A DNA stretch of 64,000 nt from Lysobacteraceae bacterium (GCA_026005075.1 BPKJ01000001.1:806001-870000), one strand, 5' to 3'; counted from the first letter of the stretch, positions 35,663 to 45,935 are shown. Notes: generated by a model not told the origin, from the sequence alone. A program made the numbers and translations.

Positions 35663-36270
35663 GCTACAGCCCAAAGGTGTTGAGCATTCCGATTCGGGAC
35701 ATGCCCACCGCATTCATTCTGTCCTACATGGACGTGCTGCGCTTCGAGGCGCCAGGCCTGGAGGAGGTCTTCCATGACCGCCGTCTGCTGCGTGGCAGGC
35801 CCTCGGTCGACTCCATGGGCAGCCTGCTGCATGCCATCGCCATCCGCATGGGCTGGATCCGGCGTGAGTTTCGCCGCATGGGCAACGAGGCCCTGGCCAC
35901 GCAGGACGACATCGACGCCATCCGCGAGGACATCACCCAATATGCCAGCCGGCCGCGGGAGGCGGCGCTGGTCGGGTACCTGGCGGCCTACGCGGAGATG
36001 GCGGGGATGGTGGCGGTCGCCAAGCAGTGCGGGCATGGGCTCCTTGGCCAGCTGCAGCGGGTGCGCGATCTGGCCGACAAGCGCTATAAGGGCGTCATCG
36101 GGCATCACGCCCAGACCGTGCAGGCGCTCCTGGCGGGAACCCCCGAGCTGGCCCGCCGCGGGTTTCCGCTGGCGACCCGCGTGGCCCTGGACCCCGATGA
36201 CCCGGATCGGGAGCCTGAGCTGCTCCTGAGCTACCGAACCTCCAGGCTGGAGGCTCCGGTATGGCCCTGA
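35659..36270 (+). CDS. Unknown helical cytosolic protein
   Basis: 203 residues, predicted mostly alpha-helical, no signal peptide or convincing membrane helix; a central GYLAAYAEMAGMVAVAKQ helix is only mildly hydrophobic. Charged helices (MGWIRREFRRMGNEAL; DDIDAIREDI) flank it. It starts in the stop codon of the CFI-box gene (ATGA) and overlaps the following small membrane peptide by 10 bp. No family was recognised; the packing implies a role shared with the operon. Confidence 0.75.
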   Translation: MSYSPKVLSIPIRDMPTAFILSYMDVLRFEAPGLEEVFHDRRLLRGRPSVDSMGSLLHAIAIRMGWIRREFRRMGNEALATQDDIDAIREDITQYASRPREAALVGYLAAYAEMAGMVAVAKQCGHGLLGQLQRVRDLADKRYKGVIGHHAQTVQALLAGTPELARRGFPLATRVALDPDDPDREPELLLSYRTSRLEAPVWP

Positions 36271-36389
36271 GCGCCCTGGGGGCGCTCGTCATCCTGGGCC
36301 TGCTCCTGTGCTTGGTCTACTACTTCGCGTGGGAGATCACGCGGCCCTTGCGCAGGGCGCGCTACGACCTGCTGGTGCGCGCCTCCTAG
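36261..36389 (+). CDS. Single-span membrane peptide of 42 residues
   Basis: ATG 36261 lies within the last codons of the previous gene. The peptide has one hydrophobic helix at about 3-25 (LSALGALVILGLLLCLVYYF), a Trp at its end and a basic tail (RPLRRARYDLL), so N-out, C-in topology is expected. It is the last gene of the operon and converges on natB. Its size would hide it from most gene callers; it could be a small partner or a CPBP substrate. Confidence 0.6.
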   Translation: MALSALGALVILGLLLCLVYYFAWEITRPLRRARYDLLVRAS

Positions 36390-36434
36390 GCGTCTGCCTC
36401 AGGGCCGCTGGGCTGGCGCCCGGCATGGCAAGGG

Positions 36435-37605
36435 TCAGGCCGAGATGGCGAGGCGCTCCTGGTGGTAGAGGCGGGCGGCGAGGGCCCAGAGCAGGGCGCA
36501 CAAGGCGAGCGCGCTGCCGAGATAGGTCGCCCACTCCAGCATCAGGACCGTCTCGCCGCGGACCAGGCGGATGATGAGCTGGTTCTGGGCAAGGAAGGGC
36601 ACGGCGAACTGCCAGAGCTGGTCCTTGATCGGGTGGACGACGAGCACGATGGTCGGCAGCAGCGGCAGCAGCATCAGCACGCTCATGTAGCTCTGTGCCT
36701 CCTTCACCGACTTGGCGCTGGCCGAGATCAGGGTGAGCAGGCAGGTGCCGAGGAGCACCATGGGGGTCAAAACCACCAGCACGCCAAGGGCGGCGAGGAG
36801 GTCGAGTTCACCGCCCAGCTTGCCGCCGCCGTAGGCGAAGGCGAGCTTGAGCGCGACCACCAGCAGCAGCAGGCTGAGCAGCCCGAACAGGGTCGAGGCG
36901 AGGATCTTGCCGCTCATGATCGCCTCGCGGGAGGCGGGGGTGGCGAGCAGCGGCTCGATGGACTGCCGCTCGCGTTCGCCGGCGGTGGCGTCGATCACGA
37001 TCGGGGCGCCGCCGAGGAAGGCGCTGAGGATCAGCAGGTAGGGCAGCATGAGGGCGAGCGTTTGCCCGCTTCGTGCTTCCGGGGTGGCGAGATCGCGCTG
37101 GGTGACCAGCACCGCCTCGTCGAGTTCGGTGTCGATGCCGCGTGCGAGCAGGCGCAGCTTGCCGGCGGTGGCCGAGTACGCGCGCAGCGCCCGGCGCACC
37201 CGCTCGAGGGGGATCGAGGTGTCGCGCCGGGTGGAATCGAACACCAGTTCGACCTCGGCCGGCTCGCTGCGCCGCCACTGCTCGGCAAAGCCCTCGGGAA
37301 TGCGCAGGGCGACGTCGTGGTCCTGAGCGCGGATGGCGGCGTCGAGATCCTCCGGCGGCGGCAGGACCTCGATGTTGAAGGAGGCGAGGTAGCGGACCAG
37401 GTTGGGCGCATGTTCCGCGCCCGCCACCGGCAGCTCGAGCGTGCTCTCCATCTGCGTGGTGACGCGCTTTTCGGCCAGTCGGCCGACACCGAGCAGCAGG
37501 ACCGGGACGAGGATCGGGCCCATCAGCAGAGCCGAGCATCACCGTCTTGCGGTCGCGGAAGAGGTCGGTCAGCTCCTTCTGAACCACCGCGATCAGGGTC
37601 TTCAT
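36435..37605 (-). pseudogene. natB: ABC-2 type exporter permease, NatB-like; frame break near the N-terminus
   Basis: The start MKTLIAVVQKELTDLFRDRKTVML is in one frame and the rest (MGPILVPVLLLGVGRLAEKR onward, about 360 residues) in another. Removing one base around 37526-37536 joins them into one NatB-like permease of about 389 residues. It has a first helix, a large external domain and five or six C-terminal helices (TLFGLLSLLLLVVALKLAF and others). The ATG overlaps the natA stop by 4 bp. Internal initiation at ATG 37523 could still give most of the protein. The substrate is unknown; Na+ in the Bacillus relative. Confidence 0.82.
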
Positions 37606-38348
37606 GCGAACAGGCCCTCCTCCGAGCCGATGGCCTTGACGAACGCGTCCTCGAGGTTGTCCTCGCCGGTGCTGGCGCGAATCTCGTCCGCGGTGCCCTG
37701 GGCGACGACCTCGCCCCTGGCGACGATGACGATGCGGTCACACAGGGCCGCCACCTCCTGCATGATGTGGCTGGAGAAGATCACGCAGCGGCCCTCGCCA
37801 CGAAGCCGGCGCAGGAACTCGCGCATCGCCCGCGTCGTCATCACGTCGAGGCCGTTGGTGGGCTCGTCGAGGATCACGTTGCGCGGGTCGTGCACCAGCG
37901 CACGGGCGATCGCGGTCTTGGTGCGCTGGCCTTGCGAGAAGCCTTCACAGCGGCGGTCGATGACATCGTGCATGCCCAGCGCCTCGGCCAGCGCCTCGAT
38001 GCGCTGCGCGATCCGCGCCTCGTCCATGCCGTGCAGACGACCGAAGTAGGCGATGTTCTCGCGCGCGGTCAGGCGTTTGTAGACGCCGCGGGCGTCCGGC
38101 AGCACGCCGAGGCGGCGCCGCACCTGTTCGGGCTGCCGACGCGCATCGAGGCCGTCGACCTCGATCTCGCCCTGGTCGGGACGCATCAGCGTGTAGAGCA
38201 TGCGCAGGGTGGTGGTCTTGCCGGCGCCGTTGGGACCGAGCAGACCGGTGATCTCGCCGTCGCGGGCCTCGAAGCCGACGCCGCGCACGGCGTGGACGGT
38301 GCCGCTACGGGTCTTGAACGACTTGTGCAGGTTGTTCACGCGGATCAT
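37602..38348 (-). CDS. natA: ABC transporter ATP-binding protein, NatA-like
   Basis: 248 residues with Walker A GPNGAGKTTTLRML, signature FSQGQRTKTAIARAL (variant of LSGGQ), Walker B NVILDEPTNGLD and the H-loop FSSHIMQEV. It energises the adjacent ABC-2 permease. ATG 38348 starts MIRVNNLHKSFKTRSG. The preceding hydrolase gene ends 2 bp upstream, so the three genes form one leftward transcript. Confidence 0.92.
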   Translation of the reverse strand: MIRVNNLHKSFKTRSGTVHAVRGVGFEARDGEITGLLGPNGAGKTTTLRMLYTLMRPDQGEIEVDGLDARRQPEQVRRRLGVLPDARGVYKRLTARENIAYFGRLHGMDEARIAQRIEALAEALGMHDVIDRRCEGFSQGQRTKTAIARALVHDPRNVILDEPTNGLDVMTTRAMREFLRRLRGEGRCVIFSSHIMQEVAALCDRIVIVARGEVVAQGTADEIRASTGEDNLEDAFVKAIGSEEGLFA

Positions 38349-38350
38349 GG

Positions 38351-39836
38351 TCAGGGCTCCCATCCGTAAGGCCCCGCGAAGGGGGGCAAGGCCGCGAGGC
38401 GGTCGAGGCAGGCCACGTCCAGGGCGGAAGGCTCCGGCTTTTCGAGGAATCGCGCCAGCAGCTTGGGCATGCAGCCGAGCCCGATCACGTTGTGACCCTG
38501 GCCCGGGAGCACCAGATGCCGGGCGTTGGGGAGCGCGGCGGCCACCTCCTCGCCGTAGCGCGGCGGGGTGACCGGATCGAGTTCGCCAGAGAGCAGCAGC
38601 ACCGGCATCTCGCCGCGGAGCGGCTCGCGGAAGTCGGCAGGACGCCGGCCGCGCGGCCAGACCGCGCACTGCGCGCGGGTGAACTCGATCAGCACGTTGC
38701 CGAGCACGCTGTCGGTCTGGCCCGGATCGGGGCGCAGCTCGTCCGCGTCCTCGGTGCAGGTCACCGACAGCTGCATGCCGTGGTAGATCTGCTCCGACAG
38801 GCCGGTTGCGAGCAGCTCGGCCTGCGCCAGCATGGCCTCGAAGCGGCCCTGGGCGGCCTCGTGCAGCAGGAACGGGAGCAGGCTGGCGGTCTGCGGAGAG
38901 TAGGCGTACAGCCGCAGCAGCATGGCCAGATGCCCGAAGCCGGGCGTTCCTCCTTCCACTCGCCGGAGCGCGCGGCGCGGAAGCGGACCGGCGCGGCGGT
39001 GCCCGCGCGCAGCGTGGCGGCGACGGCGTCGAGCTGCGCGCGCGGATCGCCGAGCTGCTGCGCGCAGCCGGGGTCCTTGCGGCAACGCTCGAAGTGGGCG
39101 TCGAGCGCGGCCTCGAGGTTGGCGGCGTGCTCGTTGCCCAGGACCAGGGTGTTCGGCACCACCGAATCCAGCACCACCGCACGGGTCGACTCGGGGTGGC
39201 GCTTGCGAACTGCTGGGCGACCCGGGTGCCGTAGGAGATGCCGACGAGGTTGATCCTGGACACGCCGAGCGCCCGGCGCACCTCCTCGAGGTCCTCGACG
39301 TGCTGGAGGGTGCCGTACTGGGTGAGGTCGGCTTCCGCGGCCAGCGCCTCCGCGCAGCGTCTTGCGAAGTCGCGCGCGGTGTCGAGGTCCTCGCGGTCGG
39401 GCTCGGTGAAGGCAGGACGGCCCTGCGCGTCGCGACACAGCAGCGGCCGCGAACCGCCGGTGCCGCGGGCATCGACGAGGATCACGTGCCGCGAGCGCCG
39501 CACGTCGGCGAAGGCGGCATGGACCAGCGGGTAGCTTTCGCTGGCCGCCTGCCCCGGCCCGCCGGCGAGCATGAACACGGGGTCCGGCGCGGCCTGCCCG
39601 TCGACCGGGATCCAGGCCACGTGCAGGCGGATCCGACGCCCCTCGGGCCGCTCGCGGTTCTCGGCCACCTCGAGGCTTGCGCACTGGGCCTCGACCGCGA
39701 GCGACCGCCCCGGTGCCTTGAGGGTGCAGGGCGTGAAGGCGAGGCTGCCGAAGCTGCGCGTGGCCGGCGGTTCGCCGGCCAGCGCTGCGCCGGCGAGGAG
39801 CAGGGCGACGAGGGGCAAGGTTCGGCAGGCACTCAT
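38351..39836 (-). pseudogene. Secreted tripeptidyl-aminopeptidase-like alpha/beta hydrolase; two frame breaks
   Basis: Three frames in succession encode one hydrolase of about 494 residues. It has a signal peptide (LPLVALLLAGAALAG), the oxyanion segment MLAGGPGQAASE, nucleophile GISYGTR, a cap region, and the C-terminal TAP-like part with the acid in LLLSGELDPVTPP and histidine in LPGQGHNVIGLGC. A base is missing near 39204-39209 (after RVAQQFA) and another near 38941-38945. This SAP/TAP family removes N-terminal tripeptides or hydrolyses prolyl peptides. As written the protein stops being sensible after the nucleophile, so it is a pseudogene unless the breaks are sequence errors. Confidence 0.82.
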
Positions 39837-39909
39837 GGGCAGGGCATCCATTGCTGCGCGTGGGGACGGGGTCCCGGACGGGCCGGGCTGCGAGCTGTGA
39901 CCGCCATGG

Positions 39910-40660
39910 CTAGCGCGAGCTGACGTACTTCTCGCGGCGGATGTGCGGCACCGGAAGGCCGGCCGTCTTCAGCACCTCGAAGGCCGCATCGACCATGGCC
40001 GGGTTGCCGCACAGGTAGGCGATGTCACGCGCGGGGTCGGGGAGCAGGTCGGGCAGGCTCTGCTGCACGTAGCCCTGGCGGTCGTCGGGGCCGGGTTGCT
40101 CGGGCAGCCGCCGCGAGAAGCAGGGCAGGAAGCGGAACCACGGGTGCGCGGCGGCAAAGGCCCGGAACTCCTCGCCGTAGAGCAGCTCTTCGGGGCTGCG
40201 TGCGCCGAACAGGAGCACGGCCTCGATGCCGCGTTCGGCGTGCAGCGCGCGCAGCTGCGGCAGCATCGAGCGGTAAGGGGTGACCCCGGTGCCGGTCGCC
40301 ACCAGCAGGTAGCGGGCGTTGCGGTCCTGGGGCATCAGGCAGAACCTGCCGAACGGCCCCGAGGCCTCGACCTGGTCGCCCTCGCGCCAGGCGCGAGAAC
40401 AGGTGGGTGGCCGCCCCGCCCGGCACGTAGGACACCGCCATCTCGATCGGCGTGGCCGGATCCGGCGGGCCGGCATGGACGGTGGCGATCGAGTAGCTGC
40501 GCTTGGTGGGCGTGCCGTCGGGATAGCGGAAGTGGATCTGCACGAACTGGCCGGGCTGGTAGGCGACCGTGCCGCCGTCGTCGCGGCAGAAGACGAGGTG
40601 GCGCACGCTGGGCGCGAGCATGCGGCTCGAGACGAGCCGCAGGGGGAAGTGTTCGGGCAC
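39910..40660 (-). pseudogene. fpr: Ferredoxin-NADP reductase; one frame break
   Basis: FAD/NAD-binding oxidoreductase of about 249 residues. The FAD motif PTKRSYSIATV and GQFVQIHF are in the first frame. After the break near 40382-40396 (one extra base in the LFSRLARE-like segment) come GPFGRFCLMP, the NADP loop LLVATGTGVTPYRSML and the end YLCGNPAMVDAAFEVLK. It begins with GTG at 40660. The final residues (YVSSR) differ from the E. coli Fpr end. Active only if the extra base is an error. Confidence 0.8.
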
Positions 40661-40761
40661 GTTGGACTCGCTGACGACGGAACCCGCCTATACTAGCCGC
40701 CCCGCCGCGCGCCTGCCCGGCGGGACCACCGTCCTGTGCCCCGATCGACCGGCCCATTGTC

Positions 40762-41703
40762 ATGAACGACGCCCCGGCACTGCGCCTGCGCGGCTTGAGA
40801 AAGGTCTACGCCAACGGGGTCGAGGCCCTGAAGGGCGTCGACCTCGAGGTCGCGCCCGGCGATTTCTTCGCCCTGCTCGGGCCCAACGGGGCCGGCAAGT
40901 CGACGCTCATCGGCATCGTGAGCTCGCTGGTCAACGCCAGTTCCGGCGAGGTTTCGGTGTTCGGCATCGACCTCCATCGGCAGCGCTCGCTGGCCATGCG
41001 CCAGATCGGCCTGGTGCCGCAGGAGATCAACTTCAACATGTTCGAGAAGCCGCTGGACATCTGCGTGAACTACGCCGGCTTCTACGGCATTCCGCGCCGC
41101 GAGGCCGAGGTCCGGGCCGAGCAGGAACTGCGCGCCGCCCAGCTCTGGGACAAGGCCGAGGTGATGAGCCGCACCCTGTCGGGCGGCATGAAGCGGCGGC
41201 TGATGATCGCCCGGGCGATGATGACCCGGCCGCGGCTGCTGATCCTCGACGAGCCCACCGCCGGCGTGGACATCGAGATCCGCCGCGGCATGTGGAAGAC
41301 CCTGCGCGAGGTCAACGCCGCCGGCACCACGGTGATCCTGACCACGCACTACCTCGAGGAGGCCGAGAACCTGTGCCGGAACCTCGCCATCATCGACCAC
41401 GGCCGGATCATCGAGCAGGGGCCGATGAAGTCGGTGCTGGCCAAGCTCGACGTCGAGGGCTTCCTCCTCGACATCGACGGCGAGCTCCCGGCGCGCCTGC
41501 CCGAGATCGAGGGCGCACGGCTGCAGGCGGCCGACGCGCACAGCCTCGAGCTGGAGATGCCGCGCGAGATGGACCTCAACCGGATCTTCGAAGCCCTCGG
41601 CCGGGCGGGCATCCGGGTCCGCTCCATGCGCACGCGCAGCAACCGGCTCGAGGAGCTGTTCGTGCGCCTGACCGGCCCCGGCGCGCCCCCCGCGCAGTCC
41701 TGA
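40762..41703 (+). CDS. yadG: ABC transporter ATP-binding protein, YadG-like
   Basis: 313 residues with Walker A GPNGAGKSTLIGIV, a LSGGMKRRLMIARAMM signature, Walker B LLILDEPTAGVD and H-loop TTHYLEEAENLC. Length and the C-terminal extension of about 80 residues fit YadG. It starts divergently from fpr; a TATACT at 40689-40694 resembles a -10. Its permease follows after 17 bp. The exported compound is unknown. Confidence 0.92.
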   Translation: MNDAPALRLRGLRKVYANGVEALKGVDLEVAPGDFFALLGPNGAGKSTLIGIVSSLVNASSGEVSVFGIDLHRQRSLAMRQIGLVPQEINFNMFEKPLDICVNYAGFYGIPRREAEVRAEQELRAAQLWDKAEVMSRTLSGGMKRRLMIARAMMTRPRLLILDEPTAGVDIEIRRGMWKTLREVNAAGTTVILTTHYLEEAENLCRNLAIIDHGRIIEQGPMKSVLAKLDVEGFLLDIDGELPARLPEIEGARLQAADAHSLELEMPREMDLNRIFEALGRAGIRVRSMRTRSNRLEELFVRLTGPGAPPAQS

Positions 41704-41720
41704 CCCCGAAACGGCCCGCC

Positions 41721-42488
41721 ATGCATCCGAACCTCGTCGCCTACCGGACCATCGTGCGCAGGGAAGTGCACCGCATCCTGCGCATCTGGGGACAGACACT
41801 GGTGCCACCGGCGATCACCATGACCCTCTACTTCCTGATCTTCGGCAGCCTGATCGGGCGGCGGATCGGCGACATGGGCGGCTTCGACTACATGGACTTC
41901 ATCGTCCCGGGTCTGGTGATGATGAGCGTGATCCAGAACGCCTACGGCAACATCTCCTCGAGCTTCTTCGGCGCCAAGTTCGGCCGTCACGTCGAGGAGC
42001 TGCTGGTCAGCCCGATGCCGAACGCCATCATCCTCGCCGGCTACGTCACCGGGGCGCTGGTGCGCGGACTGCTGGTGGGCCTCATCGTCCTCGGCATCGC
42101 CATGCTGTTCACCCACGTGCGCATCCCGCACCCGTTCGTCACCCTGAGCACGGTGCTGCTCGCGGCGACCGTGTTCTCCCTCGCCGGCTTCGTCAATGCG
42201 GTCTACGCCCGCAAGTTCGACGACATCGCCATCGTCCCGACCTTCGTCCTCACCCCGCTGACCTACCTCGGCGGCGTGTTCTACTCGGTCAGCCTGCTGC
42301 CGGAGTTCTGGGAGCGGGTCAGCTGGTTCAACCCGGTCCTGCACATGGTCAATGCGTTCCGCTACGGTCTGCTCGGGGTCAGCGACGTGCCGCTGTGGAC
42401 GGCCTACGCGGTGATGCTGGGGTTGACCGTGGCGCTCGCGGCCTTGTCGCTGTGGCTGCTCGAACGCGGCGTCGGGCTGCGCAGCTGA
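41721..42488 (+). CDS. yadH: ABC-2 type permease, YadH-like
   Basis: 255 residues with about six membrane helices and the ABC-2 signature around FDDIAIVPTFVLTPLTYLGG and YSVSLLPEFW. It is the partner of the upstream ATPase. It starts 17 bp after yadG. Related pairs export polysaccharide or drug-like substrates; no carbohydrate genes are nearby to decide. Confidence 0.92.
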   Translation: MHPNLVAYRTIVRREVHRILRIWGQTLVPPAITMTLYFLIFGSLIGRRIGDMGGFDYMDFIVPGLVMMSVIQNAYGNISSSFFGAKFGRHVEELLVSPMPNAIILAGYVTGALVRGLLVGLIVLGIAMLFTHVRIPHPFVTLSTVLLAATVFSLAGFVNAVYARKFDDIAIVPTFVLTPLTYLGGVFYSVSLLPEFWERVSWFNPVLHMVNAFRYGLLGVSDVPLWTAYAVMLGLTVALAALSLWLLERGVGLRS

Positions 42489-42569
42489 ACGGGCACGGTT
42501 TACGCGGGGTTTAGCCCGGCCGGTCGGGGCTGGCATAAGCTGGACCGGAACCCATGGCGGAGCCGGGTC

Positions 42570-43847
42570 ATGCGCCGAGTCCTTCCCCTCCTCGCAAGCC
42601 TGCTGCTGGTGGCCTGCGCCAGCAGCCCGTCCTACCGCTACTACGGCCAGCGCGACGTGGTCTGGGAGACGCCGACGGCCAGCACCGCGGGCGGAACCTA
42701 CGTATCCGCATCCGCGGCCTCGGTGCCGGGCTGGCCGGATTGGTACGACCACCCCACGTACTACTCGATCTTCTGGTCCTTCCACCGCGGTTTCATCGAT
42801 CCGCTGTGGTACCCGGATTTCTACTACGGCGTGACCTGGTTCCCGCGCGACTACTTCGCGGTGCGCTTCGGCCGCTGGCACGGCCCTGGCGGGTACCTGC
42901 CCGGGTGGTATCCCTATCTTGCCTATTCGCCCTACCGCTGGGCCTGGATCGACCACTACTACGCCTGGTATCCGTGGTACCTGGGCTATCCGCACTACCG
43001 CCGCTACTACCCGCCGCGCTACGGCAACGTGCGCAACGAGACCGAGCGCCTGTCGCGCTACAGCGCGGCCTTCCGCGGGGCCGACCCATGGCTGGCGCCG
43101 TCGCCGTACCGCGACTACCAGCGCGCCGCACGCAACCAGGCCGCGGTCGAGGCCCGGCGCCAGGCCTTGCGCGGTGCCAGCTACGGGCCGGATGGCGGCC
43201 GCGCTCGTATCGATCCGGGCACCGTGGCGCGTACCCGAGCCGCCACCGGCGCCCTGCCCACGCGCACACCGCAGAACGCGCCGGGCCCGCGCATCGACCC
43301 CGGGGTGAGCGGCTTCCGTGCCCCGGCGGCGGCTGAGGGCCGGCAGGCCCTGCCGCCGCGCAGCGCACCGGTCAGCGCCCGGCAGTGGGTCGACCAGGGC
43401 GTGCCCTACCCGGCGCGGCGCCCGGTCGAGCCAGCGCGGCGTGCGGTGTATGCCGATCCCGAGCCATCGGCACCGAGCCGCTCGCGCATCGTCACGGTGC
43501 CCGCGCCACGGCCGGCAGCGGCCACGCGGGAATGGCCGCCTGGCGCGGCGGCGGTGGACGAGGGCGGACGTCGCGGCGAGGTCTACCGCCCCAGCCCGTC
43601 GCCGCGGTTCGAGGCGCCGCGGGCCGAGCCCTACCGACAGGGCTCATCGATGCCAAGGCCGAGCGAGCCACCGGCGCGGATCTGGGCGCCGCGCGAGGCG
43701 AGCCCGGCGCCGCGCCCCGAGACGCCGGCCGCGGCCTGGTCGCGGCCCCGCGCCGAGCCGGCCGAACGGCCGGGGCGGGCGGCGCTGCCGGAACCCCGTG
43801 AGCGTCCCCGCCGCGAGCCGATGCCGGAACTCGAGCCGCCGAGGTAG
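42570..43847 (+). CDS. Tyr/Trp/Pro-rich lipoprotein of unknown function
   Basis: 425 residues with a lipoprotein signal (LPLLASLLLVACASS, Cys about 16). Residues 20-150 are very rich in Tyr, Trp and Pro (WYDHPTYYSIFW, YPYLAYSPYRWAW, YRRYYPPRYG), followed by a long low-complexity Arg/Pro/Ala/Glu tail. Such composition suggests a surface or periplasmic scaffold rather than an enzyme. It lies between yadGH and mnmG with 81 bp and 129 bp gaps. No homologous family was recognised. Confidence 0.75.
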   Translation: MRRVLPLLASLLLVACASSPSYRYYGQRDVVWETPTASTAGGTYVSASAASVPGWPDWYDHPTYYSIFWSFHRGFIDPLWYPDFYYGVTWFPRDYFAVRFGRWHGPGGYLPGWYPYLAYSPYRWAWIDHYYAWYPWYLGYPHYRRYYPPRYGNVRNETERLSRYSAAFRGADPWLAPSPYRDYQRAARNQAAVEARRQALRGASYGPDGGRARIDPGTVARTRAATGALPTRTPQNAPGPRIDPGVSGFRAPAAAEGRQALPPRSAPVSARQWVDQGVPYPARRPVEPARRAVYADPEPSAPSRSRIVTVPAPRPAAATREWPPGAAAVDEGGRRGEVYRPSPSPRFEAPRAEPYRQGSSMPRPSEPPARIWAPREASPAPRPETPAAAWSRPRAEPAERPGRAALPEPRERPRREPMPELEPPR

Positions 43848-43976
43848 CCTGCGGCGCCATGGCGGTGGCGATGCGGCGACGCCGATCGCCGGGACAGGCA
43901 AGCAAGCAGGCGTTTGCGGCATCCTGTGCGACGACCGTGCGCAGGGGAGCCTGCGCACACGCGGAGCAGATCCGAG

Positions 43977-45861
43977 ATGAACGAGCACACCTTCGACGTG
44001 ATCGTGGTCGGCGGCGGCCATGCCGGCACCGAGGCCGCGCTGGCCAGCGCCCGCGCCGGTGCGCGCACGCTGCTGCTGACCCACAACATCGAGACCATCG
44101 GCGCGATGAGCTGCAATCCCGCCATCGGCGGCATCGGCAAGGGGCACCTCGTGCGTGAGATCGATGCCCTCGGCGGGGTCATGGCGCGGGCCGCGGACCG
44201 GGCCGGGATCCAGTGGCGTCGCCTCAACGCCAGCAAGGGGCCAGCGGTGCGGGCCACGCGCTGCCAGGCCGACCGGGCCCTGTACCGGGCGGCGATCCGT
44301 CATGCGATCGAGCATCAGCCCGGGCTGACCGTGTTCCAGGCCGCGGTGGACGACCTGTGCATCGAGCAGGATGCCGTGCGCGGCGTGCGCACCCAGCTCG
44401 GGCTGCGTTTCGACGCGCCCTGCGTGGTGCTGACCGCGGGCACCTTCCTGGCCGGCAAGGTGCACGTGGGCGCGACCACCTTCGCCGCGGGCAGGGCCGG
44501 CGATCCGCCGGCGACGACCCTTGCCATGCGCCTGCGCGAGGGACCGTTCCGGGTCGAACGGCTGAAGACCGGCACCCCGCCCAGGATCGACGGCCGCAGC
44601 CTCGACTTCAGCCAGATGGAGGAACAGCCGGGCGACGATCCCCCTCCGGTGTTCTCGTTCCTCGGCTCGCCCGCGGACCATCCGCGGCAGGTCAGTTGCT
44701 GGATCACCCATACCACCGAGCGCACCCACGCGATCATCCGCGCCGCGCTCGACCGCTCGCCCCTGTACACCGGCCAGATCGAGGGCATCGGGCCGCGCTA
44801 CTGCCCCTCGATCGAGGACAAGGTGGTGCGTTTCGCCGACAAGCCCAGCCATCAGGTGTTCGTCGAGCCCGAGGGGCTGGACGTGGTCGAGATCTACCCC
44901 AACGGGATCTCCACCTCGCTGCCCTTCGACGTGCAGCTGGAGATGGTGCGCAGCATCCGCGGCTTCGAGCGCGCCCACATCACCCGGCCCGGCTACGCCA
45001 TCGAGTACGACTTCTTCGATCCGCGCGGCCTGCGGCCGACGCTGGAGACCCGCGCGGTGGCCGGGCTGTTCTTCGCCGGCCAGATCAACGGCACCACGGG
45101 CTACGAGGAGGCCGCGGCGCAGGGCCTGATCGCCGGGCTCAACGCCGCGCGCAGGGCGCTCGGACAGGAGGGCTGGAGTCCGCGCCGCGACCAGGCCTAC
45201 ATCGGGGTCCTGATCGACGATCTGATCACCCACGGCACGCGCGAGCCCTACCGCATGTTCACGTCCCGTGCCGAGTACCGCCTGCAACTGCGCGAGGACA
45301 ATGCCGACGCGAGGCTGACCCCGATCGGGCGCGAGCTGGGCCTGGTGGACGACCGCCGCTGGGCCCGCTTCGAGGCCAAGCAGGCCCGGGTCGCCGCCGA
45401 GACCGCGCGGCTCGGCGGCGATCTGGCTCGGTCCCGGCAACGCCCTGGGCCGCGCGCTGGCCGCCACCCACGGCATCCAGCTCAGCCGCGAGGTCAGCGC
45501 GCTCGACCTGCTCCGGCGGCCGCCTTTGGACTACGCGGCCCTGATGCAGGTCGAGGGGCTGGGGCCGGGGCTGGACGATGCCGAGGCGGTGGAGCAGATC
45601 GAGGTCGCCACCCGCTACGCCGGCTACCTGCAGCGCCAGCAGGAGGAGATCGAGCGCCAGCGCCGCAACGAGACGACGCCGATCCCCGAGGACTTCGACT
45701 TCTCCAGCGTGCGCGGCCTGTCCGCGGAGGTCCTGCAGCGCTGGCAGCAGGCTCGCCCGCAGACCGTGGGGCAGGCGATGCGCATTCCCGGCGTGACGCC
45801 GGCCGCGGTCTCGCTGCTGCTGGTCCACCTCAAGCGTCGGCAGGAGCGCACTGCCGCCTGA
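43977..45861 (+). pseudogene. mnmG: tRNA uridine-5-carboxymethylaminomethyl modification enzyme MnmG; one frame break
   Basis: FAD-dependent partner of MnmE (GidA), about 627 residues when repaired. The FAD-binding [31 protein letters not shown], the catalytic Cys segment [11 protein letters not shown] and [16 protein letters not shown] are intact in the first frame. One extra base around 45412-45424 shifts the frame after TARLGG. The last 145 residues ([51 protein letters not shown]) continue in the +1 frame. MnmG is rarely lost, so a consensus error is likelier than decay. rsmG and parAB, the usual neighbours, are absent. Confidence 0.9.
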
Positions 45862-45935
45862 ACGGTGAGCGCTTCGCGCCGCCGCGGGCCGCCGCGGCAT
45901 GCGTACACTGACGGCTTTCAGCCCGGCGCTGCTCG

